Assembly (NCBI GenBank): GCA_014084085.1
Contig: NPFB01000131.1
Coordinates: 1 to 32,213, forward strand
DNA length: 32,213 nt
Direction: 5' to 3'
Origin: Hondaea fermentalgiana
Lineage: Eukaryota > Sar > Bigyra > Thraustochytrida > Thraustochytriidae
Positions 10,801-18,603 of the stretch are shown here, in pieces. A model generated the notes under the pieces. It worked only from the letters and a program-made list of their open reading frames with translations. It was not told where the DNA came from and ran no database searches. Numbering within the stretch: the first letter of the stretch is position 1; the number at the start of each line of letters is the position of its first letter. The position numbers and the translations under genes are program-made.

Positions 10801-13800
10801 TCGGGCGAGAGAGCGGAGAACAAATTCGCGCGGAAATAAGAATTTGTCTGCACCCGAAATGAGGAAAAAAGGCACAGCTTTGCCCGAGAGCACATTGAAG
10901 GAAGAGGAAGTCGTGTCTGTCTCGGTAGCAGCAAAATTTCCATCAGAGAGCTTTGACTGATCAGGGGACGGAGAGCGTTCAGCGTCAAGAGCCGCATGGC
11001 TAGCACTGCTTCGAAAAAGGTTTAGGCACTGGGGCATTTGGCGATATCGCCCGTAGGCGCCCCCCGGCGGAGCATTGACGCGAAAGTAAATTTTGCGCGG
11101 CAGGTCACGAACCACGTGTGGATAGCGGTCAAGATAGAGAGCCTGAAGAAGCTCGCAAAAGGCAGCTCGGAGCGAGGGAGCGAGCCGCACGTTGCTCGCA
11201 CCAACGACGAGCAATTCGTAGGTATAAATTTCCTCCAGTATCTGTATGCAATTGTAAGACCGTCCCTCGACAAGCTTGGTCATCAACACGAGCTGGCCAT
11301 GAAGGTATGAGCACAGCTGACGAGCGCGCTCGTCTTGGAGGGCCTGGAGATCTTCAAGGCTTACCCAGGTCTTATTGGACTGGGTGACTGCTGCAGACAC
11401 GCCGAGATCTTGTGCGGAGTCTGCAAGAAGAGCCGAGTCCCAGGAAATCAGGATTTTGCCCCGCCGAAGTTGCGGTTTCTCCCCGTCCGGAGAAGCCTCA
11501 AGAAGCGTGTCACCGCCCAGCACACGATCACGAAGAGCGGCAAAACCGTCTCGTTCGGGTCCATTCGAGGAAGACTGCGCATGTGCGTCCGTATGGTCTT
11601 CATCCTCCTCGAGCTGGAAAGCGACCTCGATAAGGACCTCTTCCGGGTGATTGCGGAAGATCTCGAGAACAATGAGTTCTTGATTGGAGACGATGCACTT
11701 TGTCGTTCCCTGGGCAAGATCCTTGCAGGTACAGAGGGAAGAAAGGAGGTCGACATAACGCTTTCGGGGTCCGTGTTTGCGAATCAAGCCGACGAGAAAA
11801 GCAATTTGGGGCCCTTTGAACTTTGTGTCGAGCAGGGTCTCATTGTTGTTCACGAGTTTGCGGAGCAATGTGACGGCGCCAACGCCACAGGAAAGTTGGC
11901 GCGCCAGCGACATAAGAACTGGCTCAAAGGTTACTTCGGCGCGCAAAGAATATAAAAAGTCGCAAAAGGGCCGAGGAGGACGTGGTAGCTGCGTATCGGC
12001 GAGGGAAAGCTCAAGTTCACGGCTATTCTGAAAGATGGCGGTTGCGGCGCGGAAGCAGAGACGATGAATAAAGTATGCCCAGCGAAAAGGTGTCGAGGTG
12101 AGCTTATCCATCCAGCCGTTTGCAAGAACGGCCTCTGGGGCGGTGCAAACGTGAAAGAGTACTTCAAAGAGACGTAAAGAAGCCAAGCGTACTTGTAGCG
12201 CAAGCTTCGAAGGCGCGAGTGGCTCCTGGAACACGCGGTTTGCGACGCTAAGCTCATAGTCGACGAGCTCAGCGCGGACTTGCTCGTCATCTGTGTCAGG
12301 CGTTTCCCCAAGAACAAATGCGAGCGCGTCGGGCTCCCCATAATTATCAACGCCGCGGCAAAAGGCGAGGAGCTCGCGGAGTACCTCGATCATTGGTGTT
12401 GTTTCCGCACGCGTAATGTACGTTTCTTTGGCGCGCGATCGTGCGAAACTTCGCATGGAAGAATGATGTCCTCTGATCCCAAGCGAAGGCCGAGTGCTCG
12501 GTTTGCTTTGATCGAACGACGACTTTCGAGCGGGCAAGGGATTTGCGCTGGCGTGGACCATGCGTTCTCGCAATAGCGAAACGTAGCTCATGGACACCCG
12601 TGTCCAGGACTTGATGGTTTCCACGGCACGGACCGTACTTAGAGGGACAGGGATGCCGACAATGGCATCCTGGTCATGGCGCAAAATGGAGAGGCTAACG
12701 GAGCCATCTGGCGGTGCATGGAGAAAAAATCGTCGCGCGGAGGAGCCGTCGCCAAAGAGGACTGGCGTCGGTGGCTCGAAAGCCAGAAAGCAGGTCATGC
12801 CGTCAAAGCGAATTGCGGCTTGCGAGCGGTCGTTTGTTCGTCCGGCATCGTGGCTATCCGAGTCAGAATCGGAGTCGAGGTCGAGTCCGTCCGCGTCTAC
12901 TCCAGCGCGCGCTTTGCTAAGCGCCGGGGTGAACGAAAAGGTCGACAACATTCCTCGAAACGAGGAGGTGAGCTCGAGATCGAGAGTGCCATATTCCTCA
13001 AGGCGATCAGCATCGAGGGTGTGGGGCTTGACAGATAGGTACCTGCCGGTGGTGAGATGGCGGAGGGCCACGCGCGAGTTCCAAGGGACGGCCCCAATGT
13101 GCTGGGAAGACAATGCAGCCTTGGCAGCGATTGCTGCCGAGGTCTGGCCCGAGCGCTCTGATGCTTCGCCCGTAGAACCTTGTCCGATGGATGTTGAGCT
13201 CCCATTGAAGGAGTAGTTTCTCATGGTACTCAGTATGCTGGAACGGCGGCTTGGGGCTCGAGATGAGGCTACTGCTGCTGCAGGGCTTGAGCTTGAGGCT
13301 TGCTGCCACTCGAGGACACTCGAAGCGTGTTCGACAATCCAGATACTCTGATCGGGTTTGACTGGGGTGTCTCTCTCTGCCGAGTACCACATTGCGTTAC
13401 GTGCCGCAAAGTCGTACGGAGCGCCAAGCAAGGCCTCGACTTCCGGATGGAAAAGATAGATTGCCTGACAGTCGTAGACGTACGAGGCTCTCTCTGGGTT
13501 GCAGCCTCGTGCGGCGAGGTAAAATCGCCAGCTTGCATTCTGGGAGCTTAGATGAACCTCACGCAATGCGCGCAGCTCGGATAGGCCGACACAGTCAATG
13601 TTTTGCAAAGGCCTCGGCACAGTCTCTTGGGTACTGTTGAGGTAGTAGTCTGGAAATTTTACAGAGCGCAAGAAAATCTGGTCACCCGCATAAACTCTCG
13701 CGCCCTCCGCCCGAACCTTGAAGCGAGGTAGAATTTGGAACCAAGATAATTCAGAGCCCTGGTCCTGGAGATCTACCATGAGGCAGTCTTTGCGGATCCT

Positions 13801-14802
13801 GGCCACCTTTTTGGGTGACATGCTCAAGAACTTTCCACTTTTCACGTGTTGCAGCTGTATTGTCTGACCGTAACGCACGAATCGTCGCCGCGCACCTGAT
13901 TTTCCGGCTTCTGTGTCGCCTTTGTTCTTCGCTCTCAGACCTCTTGCTTTGCGCGTCCTCTGTTCGGCGTCAGGGGCGTCGTCGATATTAACGTAACGCT
14001 GAAGAAGGGATTTATTTTCTGTTGCTTCTTTGTCTGAACGCGCGCGCAAATAGGCTTGCTGGGCATCGGAATAGGAACTCCGTTTGCCGAGATTGCGGAG
14101 ACTCCGCTGCATTTCGTACTGAAGCTGCGGACAGATGCGAAACTGGATATTCATCCGATTTGGCGTGAGTCGCTCGGCAATATCGGCTGCAGCGCTAGCT
14201 TCAAACTCGTCTCGTCCCTCGTCGATATCGCCTGCAGGCGTTGTATCGGCGTCGATGGCACCTGAATAGTCGTTGCTCTCGGCTGAGTCGAGAGAAGAAG
14301 ATAGAGGGGTTGATACATCTCTTGTGCTTGAGGCGGCTCCTCCAAGATCGTCGGGCTCGGAGGGTTCTGAGGACGTTGCCGCGGTTAACAGCTCGTCGTC
14401 CGGGTGCAAGAGGCCGACGAGAGAATGATACATGCCTTCACCAATGACGAGGCCGCCGTCTGCCCCATTTGCGTCAACAGATCCTATGGAGATAATGTCC
14501 CCAAACATGAGCTCATGCGCAGTGGATACTGCTGCCGGGGAAGCAGCCTCGCCGATTCGTCGTGCACTGGACTGAGCGCTCGAACCTTTGAGAAATTTGG
14601 ACGCCGCGGTGAGAACGGGCGTCACCGATTTCATGCTCCGGAGGCTTCGCGATGAGTTGGCGGTCGGTAAAGGCGGCTTTTTCCCTCGTTCGTTCGCCGA
14701 GTCTCCTTGTTTGCTACTTGGCTTTGGGCCTTCTTGCTGGCTGCTCGGCTCGCTTCTGGGCTTCTCATCAGAAGACTGTTTGCGTAGAGGTGGCATGGGC
14801 AT
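4843..14802 (-). CDS. ITPR: Inositol 1,4,5-trisphosphate receptor-type calcium release channel
   Basis: A predicted IP3-gated Ca2+ channel of an internal membrane, 3319 residues in a single open frame. A disordered Ser/Glu-rich extension fills about residues 1-300. The N-terminal ligand-region fold starts near 304 (VRYGQTIQLQHVKSGKFLS). MIR-type sequence follows near 575 (ALRHLTTGRYLS). A basic stretch at 790-798 (RAKETYITR) resembles the segment ahead of the RIH domain. RIH-like helices span about 860-1055. An acidic Asp/Ser linker at about 2310-2420 precedes the RIH-associated motif near 2446 (VRFLQLCMEGHFLDMQNLL). The pore domain covers about 2775-3160, ending in the S6 stretch NAVFGVLVDQF. 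The C-terminal zinc motif typical of this family is present: CFIC (Cys3166, Cys3169), then HISYEH, then YDYLGFILYLEAKDE. No SPRY or ryanodine-receptor repeats are seen, so ITPR fits better than RyR. It is longer than animal ITPRs (about 2700) because of the extension and linkers. The filter region reads GEGPAA. The second ATG is at residue 3. BUD22 starts divergently. Confidence 0.95.
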   Translation of the reverse strand: MPMPPLRKQSSDEKPRSEPSSQQEGPKPSSKQGDSANERGKKPPLPTANSSRSLRSMKSVTPVLTAASKFLKGSSAQSSARRIGEAASPAAVSTAHELMFGDIISIGSVDANGADGGLVIGEGMYHSLVGLLHPDDELLTAATSSEPSEPDDLGGAASSTRDVSTPLSSSLDSAESNDYSGAIDADTTPAGDIDEGRDEFEASAAADIAERLTPNRMNIQFRICPQLQYEMQRSLRNLGKRSSYSDAQQAYLRARSDKEATENKSLLQRYVNIDDAPDAEQRTRKARGLRAKNKGDTEAGKSGARRRFVRYGQTIQLQHVKSGKFLSMSPKKVARIRKDCLMVDLQDQGSELSWFQILPRFKVRAEGARVYAGDQIFLRSVKFPDYYLNSTQETVPRPLQNIDCVGLSELRALREVHLSSQNASWRFYLAARGCNPERASYVYDCQAIYLFHPEVEALLGAPYDFAARNAMWYSAERDTPVKPDQSIWIVEHASSVLEWQQASSSSPAAAVASSRAPSRRSSILSTMRNYSFNGSSTSIGQGSTGEASERSGQTSAAIAAKAALSSQHIGAVPWNSRVALRHLTTGRYLSVKPHTLDADRLEEYGTLDLELTSSFRGMLSTFSFTPALSKARAGVDADGLDLDSDSDSDSHDAGRTNDRSQAAIRFDGMTCFLAFEPPTPVLFGDGSSARRFFLHAPPDGSVSLSILRHDQDAIVGIPVPLSTVRAVETIKSWTRVSMSYVSLLRERMVHASANPLPARKSSFDQSKPSTRPSLGIRGHHSSMRSFARSRAKETYITRAETTPMIEVLRELLAFCRGVDNYGEPDALAFVLGETPDTDDEQVRAELVDYELSVANRVFQEPLAPSKLALQVRLASLRLFEVLFHVCTAPEAVLANGWMDKLTSTPFRWAYFIHRLCFRAATAIFQNSRELELSLADTQLPRPPRPFCDFLYSLRAEVTFEPVLMSLARQLSCGVGAVTLLRKLVNNNETLLDTKFKGPQIAFLVGLIRKHGPRKRYVDLLSSLCTCKDLAQGTTKCIVSNQELIVLEIFRNHPEEVLIEVAFQLEEDEDHTDAHAQSSSNGPERDGFAALRDRVLGGDTLLEASPDGEKPQLRRGKILISWDSALLADSAQDLGVSAAVTQSNKTWVSLEDLQALQDERARQLCSYLHGQLVLMTKLVEGRSYNCIQILEEIYTYELLVVGASNVRLAPSLRAAFCELLQALYLDRYPHVVRDLPRKIYFRVNAPPGGAYGRYRQMPQCLNLFRSSASHAALDAERSPSPDQSKLSDGNFAATETDTTSSSFNVLSGKAVPFFLISGADKFLFPREFVLRSLARYASLVKEKASKAADTETSTSYAMDNDAGSSLFANQDLGPPLLQVGGAHAPNSDQKDAHGRNTKQRHEGQATADSRNRSNQGTGTEGRQRTKNRDLTSTQNEMSIAGDDGQASFAGSMISLGQTLILMGYSSCPEQIIDLCRAAVRLLRFVSNDSLRRQEMVLRQRICELLITASRFETDHSISLVLDAFEGAAQDTRMCELVTQVEGGFARAGAPKESKWNLYDLQKQFTPSDIGATVDELLVDMVIRCGQQVDPSVQLFERALDLLVIEHSPGSRLMDGLQKTLIVSASAGARLYNSIKTRSLVLLNDLQSYMIWGVNNAFSDVGWIVIKRVKSNLGFLTRACGPHRSILESLDVADVVLHALSLDADRSSWLRDIQRLALRFFEVFVEDSIDNQRFVFDHIGLVQNLLEDNLSPAIACLSAVVRGNRKICADFPPRIINILVDHSKLTEDVLTLFVQLSSVNGVGIRRNQDALMHAILSDPGAEARLENMVRDLTVESSDTASILLGEFFSAVTRGHNPYCEAKVQALLPLDLLLDLATHSGARPSMNNHFRCVLLRALSDAFLDTGLADAGTMQQVPRIVDLLQIILTELGSFLERCRGGDIVADTLSNYRGLVFHGFMYMLRSFFHAAFEFQTAPSAILAVRAPLLTVVQELTEFAETPGEQHLSRRAKSGLLKSISAHRRARKTEEERRLSAKANKERRQLDRERRKMERIERRLFRSQERKRGRPTHDNWHVFLRFLQSSSHIQQLIQDEQRSMIQSIYDACGDMATLSLFLRSLMGFVRASCREHNIRHNDVTEPLARRSDQTAQQVLTIVQFTLAYIGDLDVAWRTKDASKEELQRNAQSRLTDMGAVDMSFQVLCIETSPVLARKAILSLIALLEGGNRQVQERLFGLLMSPRGERFFARLAAVFARIGEAARSEIKLDKKRKLQEEALLVRDDGDTASVLSGNSSIVADSIGATSFGTSSSKASSTTSSSIDDDEDDDDDDDDDDGGARLGGTDSELDELEDSEDNASRGGRIRNGSMHSTQHAKAGSVKQGETQTTAEGQNKDGNPDVDDGALSSSSSSDEEEGGNVVHVRNVASLFELQAPRSRHHLRRKRTQAEIEQREAAQDIVKVVRFLQLCMEGHFLDMQNLLREQGEAAVYRTSTNVLLLGVEHACLLTKSEEVLAYSREGTVQQLTKIFDFLIESMQGPCQANQDLLSNPINRVLETVKKVLLTNFTLSDTFLHEADLEKITEDDERDAFLILELKAKAMRTLCAMLEGRQDTRVEESLLREIELSLVRARLVEIHRAIEFCTSRGRSEDSMLHLFEAATDALNIMVTLSDARRARGLHLMDMIKADEEKAIAFFMEAIRSVEVLFQGSVHRCFYPKPKALSFLSHSARVSLMQDISVEDPDLRLREFLDNANSLLDEVSQVQQLSEALPIQKLLMDLDKIRAIAFALSVWSNFLLLFSFSVSPEAGDSEELCVAPNVVTTILPSLWDSLVGGPGPALALRMIQLLTVIQMAHLLLLRGLDLLTQIPIRLKKLERKLRLARARLRSQPKASGLAPGQLSSGSTGGQGDDVLVSSALAQPYNSREVRMAWSLGVGCSVASVLLAIRFGWGVLVNPRFLVCAQFWVLAQGTLFARAVRRSGGALGFSASFAKWYCCLFDVLTTSRSLFQMVSLVACWWGLGLGADAVYLMVPMFDIVLSNETLQNVVQAVRVPFRSLAMTFILLSITLYGFSLVAFLSFREHFADPVTGENPCEELLTCFMFILDIGLRVGEGPAAVMVNLPANHDQALQRLAFDLGFVIIVSIFLLNAVFGVLVDQFSSLREDLQNRHAQLNNSCFICGLGRAEFDAISFEYRQRQDDLARYAGREGLRTEFKGGFMYHISYEHNIYDYLGFILYLEAKDETECNGLESYVLAELDKSSGDAISWIPSGRALALGAHGAFENTTRAALEKLTSGLNRSMRAVFRRLDHMETKLHVLHELNLESSSAAE

Positions 14803-15483
14803 GGTTGCAGCCGCCGCGCACGCGCCAGCTCAGGTATCACTCTTTCTCTTTCTCTCTCCCCTGCTCTTCCTCCTTTTTGTCGTCGTTGTCGTCGTCGTCG
14901 TGGCAGCGGCGTTGAGTTTCGAGGCGCACCTGGACGTGCGCCCGCTACAACTTGGAGGAGTTGAACTCACCACTATAGACCGATCGCTGCCCGGAGAGCA
15001 GAGTGCTGGCAGCCGTCGCGGCCCTTGCGGCCCGGTCTGCGCGGCGTCCTTTGCTTGCTCGCGCTCCTAGCCCGCGCGGCAGCGGGCTGCCGCGGGATCG
15101 AGGCGCGCCCTGCGCTCGCTCGCCCTGTTCGCTCGCTGTTATTATGCTGATCTTATACCTTGGCCATGCACGAGCCGATCTATCTGGCTGTCTGTCAGTG
15201 GCCAATCTGTCTCCAGCGGTGAAGCGATGCAAACACACACAGTGATGCCGCTGCGCAACCCCAACTCCCACGCCACAGTGGTCCGCAGAGGCCACCACAC
15301 GGTGGTGCAGCTGTGGGTGCGGGCGGCGGAGGCGCGCCGAGGCGAGGTGCGCTTGGCCACCAACCACTCGCTCAGTTCTCTTGAGCAGGCTGTTTGTTTA
15401 TCACCTGCCTGGCTCGTCCTGTCCCGCGGCAGCGCAGCGCGGGCGCGAGGACCAGAGCCGCAAGGGTCGGTCACGCGACACGA

Positions 15484-15514
<31 letters not shown>

Positions 15515-15517
15515 AGG
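14803..15517. promoter_or_regulatory. Divergent 5' region between ITPR and BUD22 genes
   Basis: The 715-base gap between the two start codons probably holds promoters for both genes. I see a GC-rich near-palindrome at about 15069-15095 (CCCGCGCGGCAG facing CTGCCGCGGG). A nested inverted repeat lies at 15273-15316: CCACAG with CTGTGG outside, CACCAC with GTGGTG inside. A GACGC array ends 7 bases before the BUD22 ATG. No TATA box is obvious. An in-frame ATG at 15227 could extend BUD22 upstream, but that stretch reads through the repeats and looks like leader. Confidence 0.5.
15477..15511. repeat. GACGC pentanucleotide repeat
   Basis: Six perfect GACGC units follow one GACAC unit. The array ends 7 bases ahead of the preferred BUD22 start codon, so it is probably transcribed in the 5' leader. 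Confidence 0.95.
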
Positions 15518-15904
15518 ATGACAGTTCGCAGCCGCGCCGCGCGGAGACGGCAGGAGCAGATGGAGCAGCAGCAGCAGCAGCAGCACCAGGATCAGGACCA
15601 GGACCAGGAGGACCAGGAGGACCAGGAGGACCAGCAGGATTCCTCGAAGGAGGAGGAGGAGGACGCCTCGGACTCGGACTCGAAGGCGGAGGAGCCAAGC
15701 GCGAGTGACGACGAGAAGAACGCCAAGAGCAAAAGCGAAACCAGCGAAAGCGAAAGCGAAAGCGAGGAGTCAGAAGAGGATGACGACAGCGACAGCAATG
15801 ATGACACCTCCGACGGTGCAAAAGAAGCCAATGAGAACGCCAAGAAGGACAGGCGAACTGCCGGTGAGGAAGAGGAAGGAAAAGAAGAAGAAGAAGACGA
15901 CGAC

Positions 15905-15950
<46 letters not shown>

Positions 15951-17212
15951 CCCAAAAAGAGGACAAGACGAAGCCTGGAGATCATGGCAGCAGCAGCAAG
16001 AACAAGTACGACGACCTTGACCACAAGCTGCAAGGTCACCTGCTGGCGCCAGGGCGGGAGCTGTGCCAAGCCATCAAGAAGACGCAACGCTTTGAACTGC
16101 AAAAGGCTATTCGCAAGCTCAAGGACGCACGTGAGACAGCCGAGCGCATTGCTGCTGAACAAGAAAACGGCAAGGATGACGACAAGACAGCAAACGCCGC
16201 ATCCAGCAGCAAGAAAAAGAAAGGAAGTCGCGGAGGCCCGGACCTCGATCGTCTACAACGAAAGGTAACCGTGCTGAAGGAGTTCAAGTATTATGACCTC
16301 GCGCGGATTTTGATGAATGAAGGGGGCGCTGTTGTCCCCGACAAACTCGAGAAGGAATGGGCAAAAGCCAATGCACCTAAACGCGGCAAAAAAGGAAAGA
16401 GTGCGAAGGAAGATGCAGAGGACGAATCGAAAACAGAAGATGCCAAGACAGGCACAAACAAAGACGCTGAAGACTCTGATGAGGAAATGGCCGAGCAAGG
16501 CTCGGAAATTGAGGTCGAAAACGTGGCGCGCAAGGCGATCTTGGATGCTTTCGAGGCGCGTGTGAGGAAACACAAGCTCGTGCAGGCTGCCCTGCGCAGA
16601 CTCGAAGAGAAAGTCGATCATGTCCGTTTCAAGCGCAAGCTTCTCAAAAATAAGCGGAAGCGGGAAGCGAGAATGATTGCAAACAGTACGGACGAGGCGT
16701 GGAAAGCAAAGAAGGTCCGCTGCGGGATCGGTGGCTGTCAGGCGCGCTTTGCTTCGACGGAGGCCCGGCTGACGCATTGGAAGCTGCGCCATCCCCAGAC
16801 CTTTTCCGATCAAGTGGAGGTGGTCGGCCTTGACCCGCATGATCCTTTTGCAGAAATCGACGCTCGTCCCAGAAATCGCATGGGCCAGCGTGCGCGTCAG
16901 CGCCAGGCCTTGTTGCGTGAAGCTGAAGAGCGAAGACGCGCTATTGCTCGCGGAGAGAAGCCACCTCCGAAGAAGCGCGTCAAGCGTGATCCTGCGCCGA
17001 GTAAGGTTGAGTCGACTCCAGCTGCGGCATCTGCGGCACAAACGGCGACTGCGGACCCCGAAGCCGCTGACAAGGCTGCGGAAGCCAACATGCATCCGTC
17101 ATGGATCGCCAAGAAAGAAGCGCAGGAGAAGGCGCGCATGGTGGGAGCCTTTCAGGGAACAAAGGTTACGTTCAGCGACGATGATGATGATGATGATGAC
17201 GACGATGAGTAG
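15518..17212 (+). CDS. BUD22: BUD22/SRFBP1-family ribosome biogenesis protein with C2H2 zinc finger
   Basis: Yeast BUD22 acts in 18S rRNA processing and small-subunit assembly in the nucleolus. This 564-residue protein is likely its counterpart. The first ~150 residues are low-complexity Glu/Asp/Ser, with a poly-Asp run at about 126-145. A basic helical region at about 180-215 (KTQRFELQKAIRKLKD), the following RLQRKVTVLKEFKYYDLARIL and the KFKRKLLKNKRKRE-like helix match the family's coiled N-terminal half. The C-terminus carries the family signature: NRMGQRAR, HPSWIAKK (His526 to Trp529) and a final FQGTKVTF before an acidic tail. A C2H2 finger, Cys402-x4-Cys407-x12-His420-x4-His425, lies between the halves. 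Yeast and human members are not known to me to have it. I chose the ATG at 15518 (A at -3, start of the Arg/Gln-rich segment). The in-frame ATG at 15227 would add 97 residues of repeat-derived sequence. No intron is seen. It converges on the IPK gene. Confidence 0.85.
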
Positions 17213-17709
17213 AGATGGGTTCGCCGTCTCAGGCCATGCACGCGAAAAGGAGCAGTGGCCGTCTGCACGTGCTCTCGATTCCTTTCCGCTTTACTCCCTG
17301 CGTGTATAATTTGATTGGACGAACTTGGATGAACCGAGGTTGTATCGATTTCCCTCCACTATTTCCGTAGCGTAGCACCGATCACCTGGATCATGATGTC
17401 CGCCCATTTCTCTTTCTTAAGGGGCTGGGTCAAGCAAAATCACGTACGTGCACTCTTGCGTACTTGTGTGCTCTACTTGTGCGTCAAGATCATACTTCGT
17501 CTCTTTTGTACTTTGACACACACGCAACCAAGCAAAAAAGAAATCGAGCAAGCCTTCTCCTTTTGCAAATCATCGCACGGTGAAAAAGCGTTGCCTTCCC
17601 ATCGTGTCATCCTGCGTCAAGACTTGGCTGATCTCTTGCAAACCATATCTCTAACTTAGGCCTAGTCCGAAATGTGATGTTATGTTGGGCTCGATTCATC
17701 ATAAATTCG
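17213..17709. other. Convergent intergenic region between BUD22 and IPK
   Basis: These 497 bases are the 3' flanks of two convergent genes. A plus-strand open frame of 88 codons at 17393-17659 lacks recognisable features and is probably untranslated. A perfect TAGGCCTA palindrome sits at 17657-17664, about 46 bases beyond the IPK stop. Confidence 0.6.
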
Positions 17710-18603
17710 TCATGATGAGGTAGAAGCCTCCTCGGCCACGTTGGCGCCGGGGAGACAAACAAGGGTCCCAGGACATGCATTGTCTCCAGCACACGCGGCA
17801 AGACAACGGTCAGCCACAGCGCGCACGAGCTTTGTGGTAACACCGTGCCGAGCCATTTCAGCAGCTCGATTCACCTTGAGGAAGATTCCCCCCGTCACAT
17901 CGACGGTGTCATCGTGCTGCGTCCCAGGAAGCGGATCGTCGGGATGCCATTCTGGGACAAGTTGCTGAGGCTCTCCATCTCTTGGCGGGGCACGAAGGAG
18001 ACCATCGACGCCTTCGACCGCAAAAACAGCGCGAGTGACTCCAGGCAGGTCCAAAGCAAGACGTGCCATGAGATCATCGCCCGACAAAACGCCAAAGTCT
18101 TGAGGTGATCGGCAATCAACAACATCACCAAGCGTCACATCGACAAATCGCTCCGGTGCAAGTCGTCCGATGAAGAGAGAGGCAAGGTCCGCTTCAAGTT
18201 TCATTCCTGTGCCAAGAATTCCGAGCTCATGTGGGGCTCGACTCCGTGTCGGCACGCCATGGCGATTCAAAGATGCAAGGACTTTGGCGTGCAAGGTAAG
18301 CAGGTCCTCACGTACGCGTGACACGGCTGCATCCTGAGAGGCGCAGTCCAGGCCGTTTCCATCGAGCGGTAGTGCTGCTGCCCCCGCGGCGTCGAGAGCA
18401 CGCCCTCGCTGCAGCTGCCAAGCACGACAGCGAAGGTGGCCGAAGGAGCCCGCCCCATGCACAACGATGAGGTCGATGCCCTTTTTCCATACCTGCGCAA
18501 GCGCTCCAGTCAAGGCATCAAGAGCGACATCGTTCGCCTCGCATAGCGAGTGCTTGTCAGTGATGGCTCCGCCTCCAAGCTTGACGAGCACAAGCTCGCG
18601 CAT
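17710..18603 (-). CDS. IPK: Isopentenyl phosphate kinase
   Basis: An amino-acid-kinase-fold enzyme that phosphorylates isopentenyl phosphate with ATP to give isopentenyl diphosphate, the C5 unit for sterols, carotenoids and prenyl groups. The 297-residue protein opens with the nucleotide loop KLGGGAITDK (Lys8, Gly10-12). It then has HGAGSFGH, with His56 matching the IPK-specific catalytic histidine. Later come LSGDDLMARLAL, a VDGLL stretch and DVTGGIFLKV, all in the order expected of IPKs. This distinguishes it from glutamate 5-kinase or UMP kinase. The ATG at 18603 has G at -3 and starts directly on the conserved strand. An in-frame ATG at 18690 would add 29 residues including KKKK, but has T at -3. 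A targeting role for that extension is not excluded. No intron is seen. Confidence 0.93.
   Translation of the reverse strand: MRELVLVKLGGGAITDKHSLCEANDVALDALTGALAQVWKKGIDLIVVHGAGSFGHLRCRAWQLQRGRALDAAGAAALPLDGNGLDCASQDAAVSRVREDLLTLHAKVLASLNRHGVPTRSRAPHELGILGTGMKLEADLASLFIGRLAPERFVDVTLGDVVDCRSPQDFGVLSGDDLMARLALDLPGVTRAVFAVEGVDGLLRAPPRDGEPQQLVPEWHPDDPLPGTQHDDTVDVTGGIFLKVNRAAEMARHGVTTKLVRAVADRCLAACAGDNACPGTLVCLPGANVAEEASTSS

Noticed and set aside
11335..11955. 206-codon plus-strand open frame inside the ITPR gene
   Set aside because: It lies antisense to the conserved RIH region of the ITPR, shows no domain, and its frame is explained by the codon bias of the true gene.
15227..15517. N-terminal extension of BUD22 from ATG 15227
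   Set aside because: The 97 added residues read through an inverted repeat and the GACGC array. The ATG at 15518 has better context and begins the family-like part. Kept only as an alternative.
16253..17095. 280-codon minus-strand open frame inside BUD22
   Set aside because: It is antisense to the conserved C-terminal half and zinc finger of BUD22. Its Arg/Leu-rich translation has no recognisable motif.
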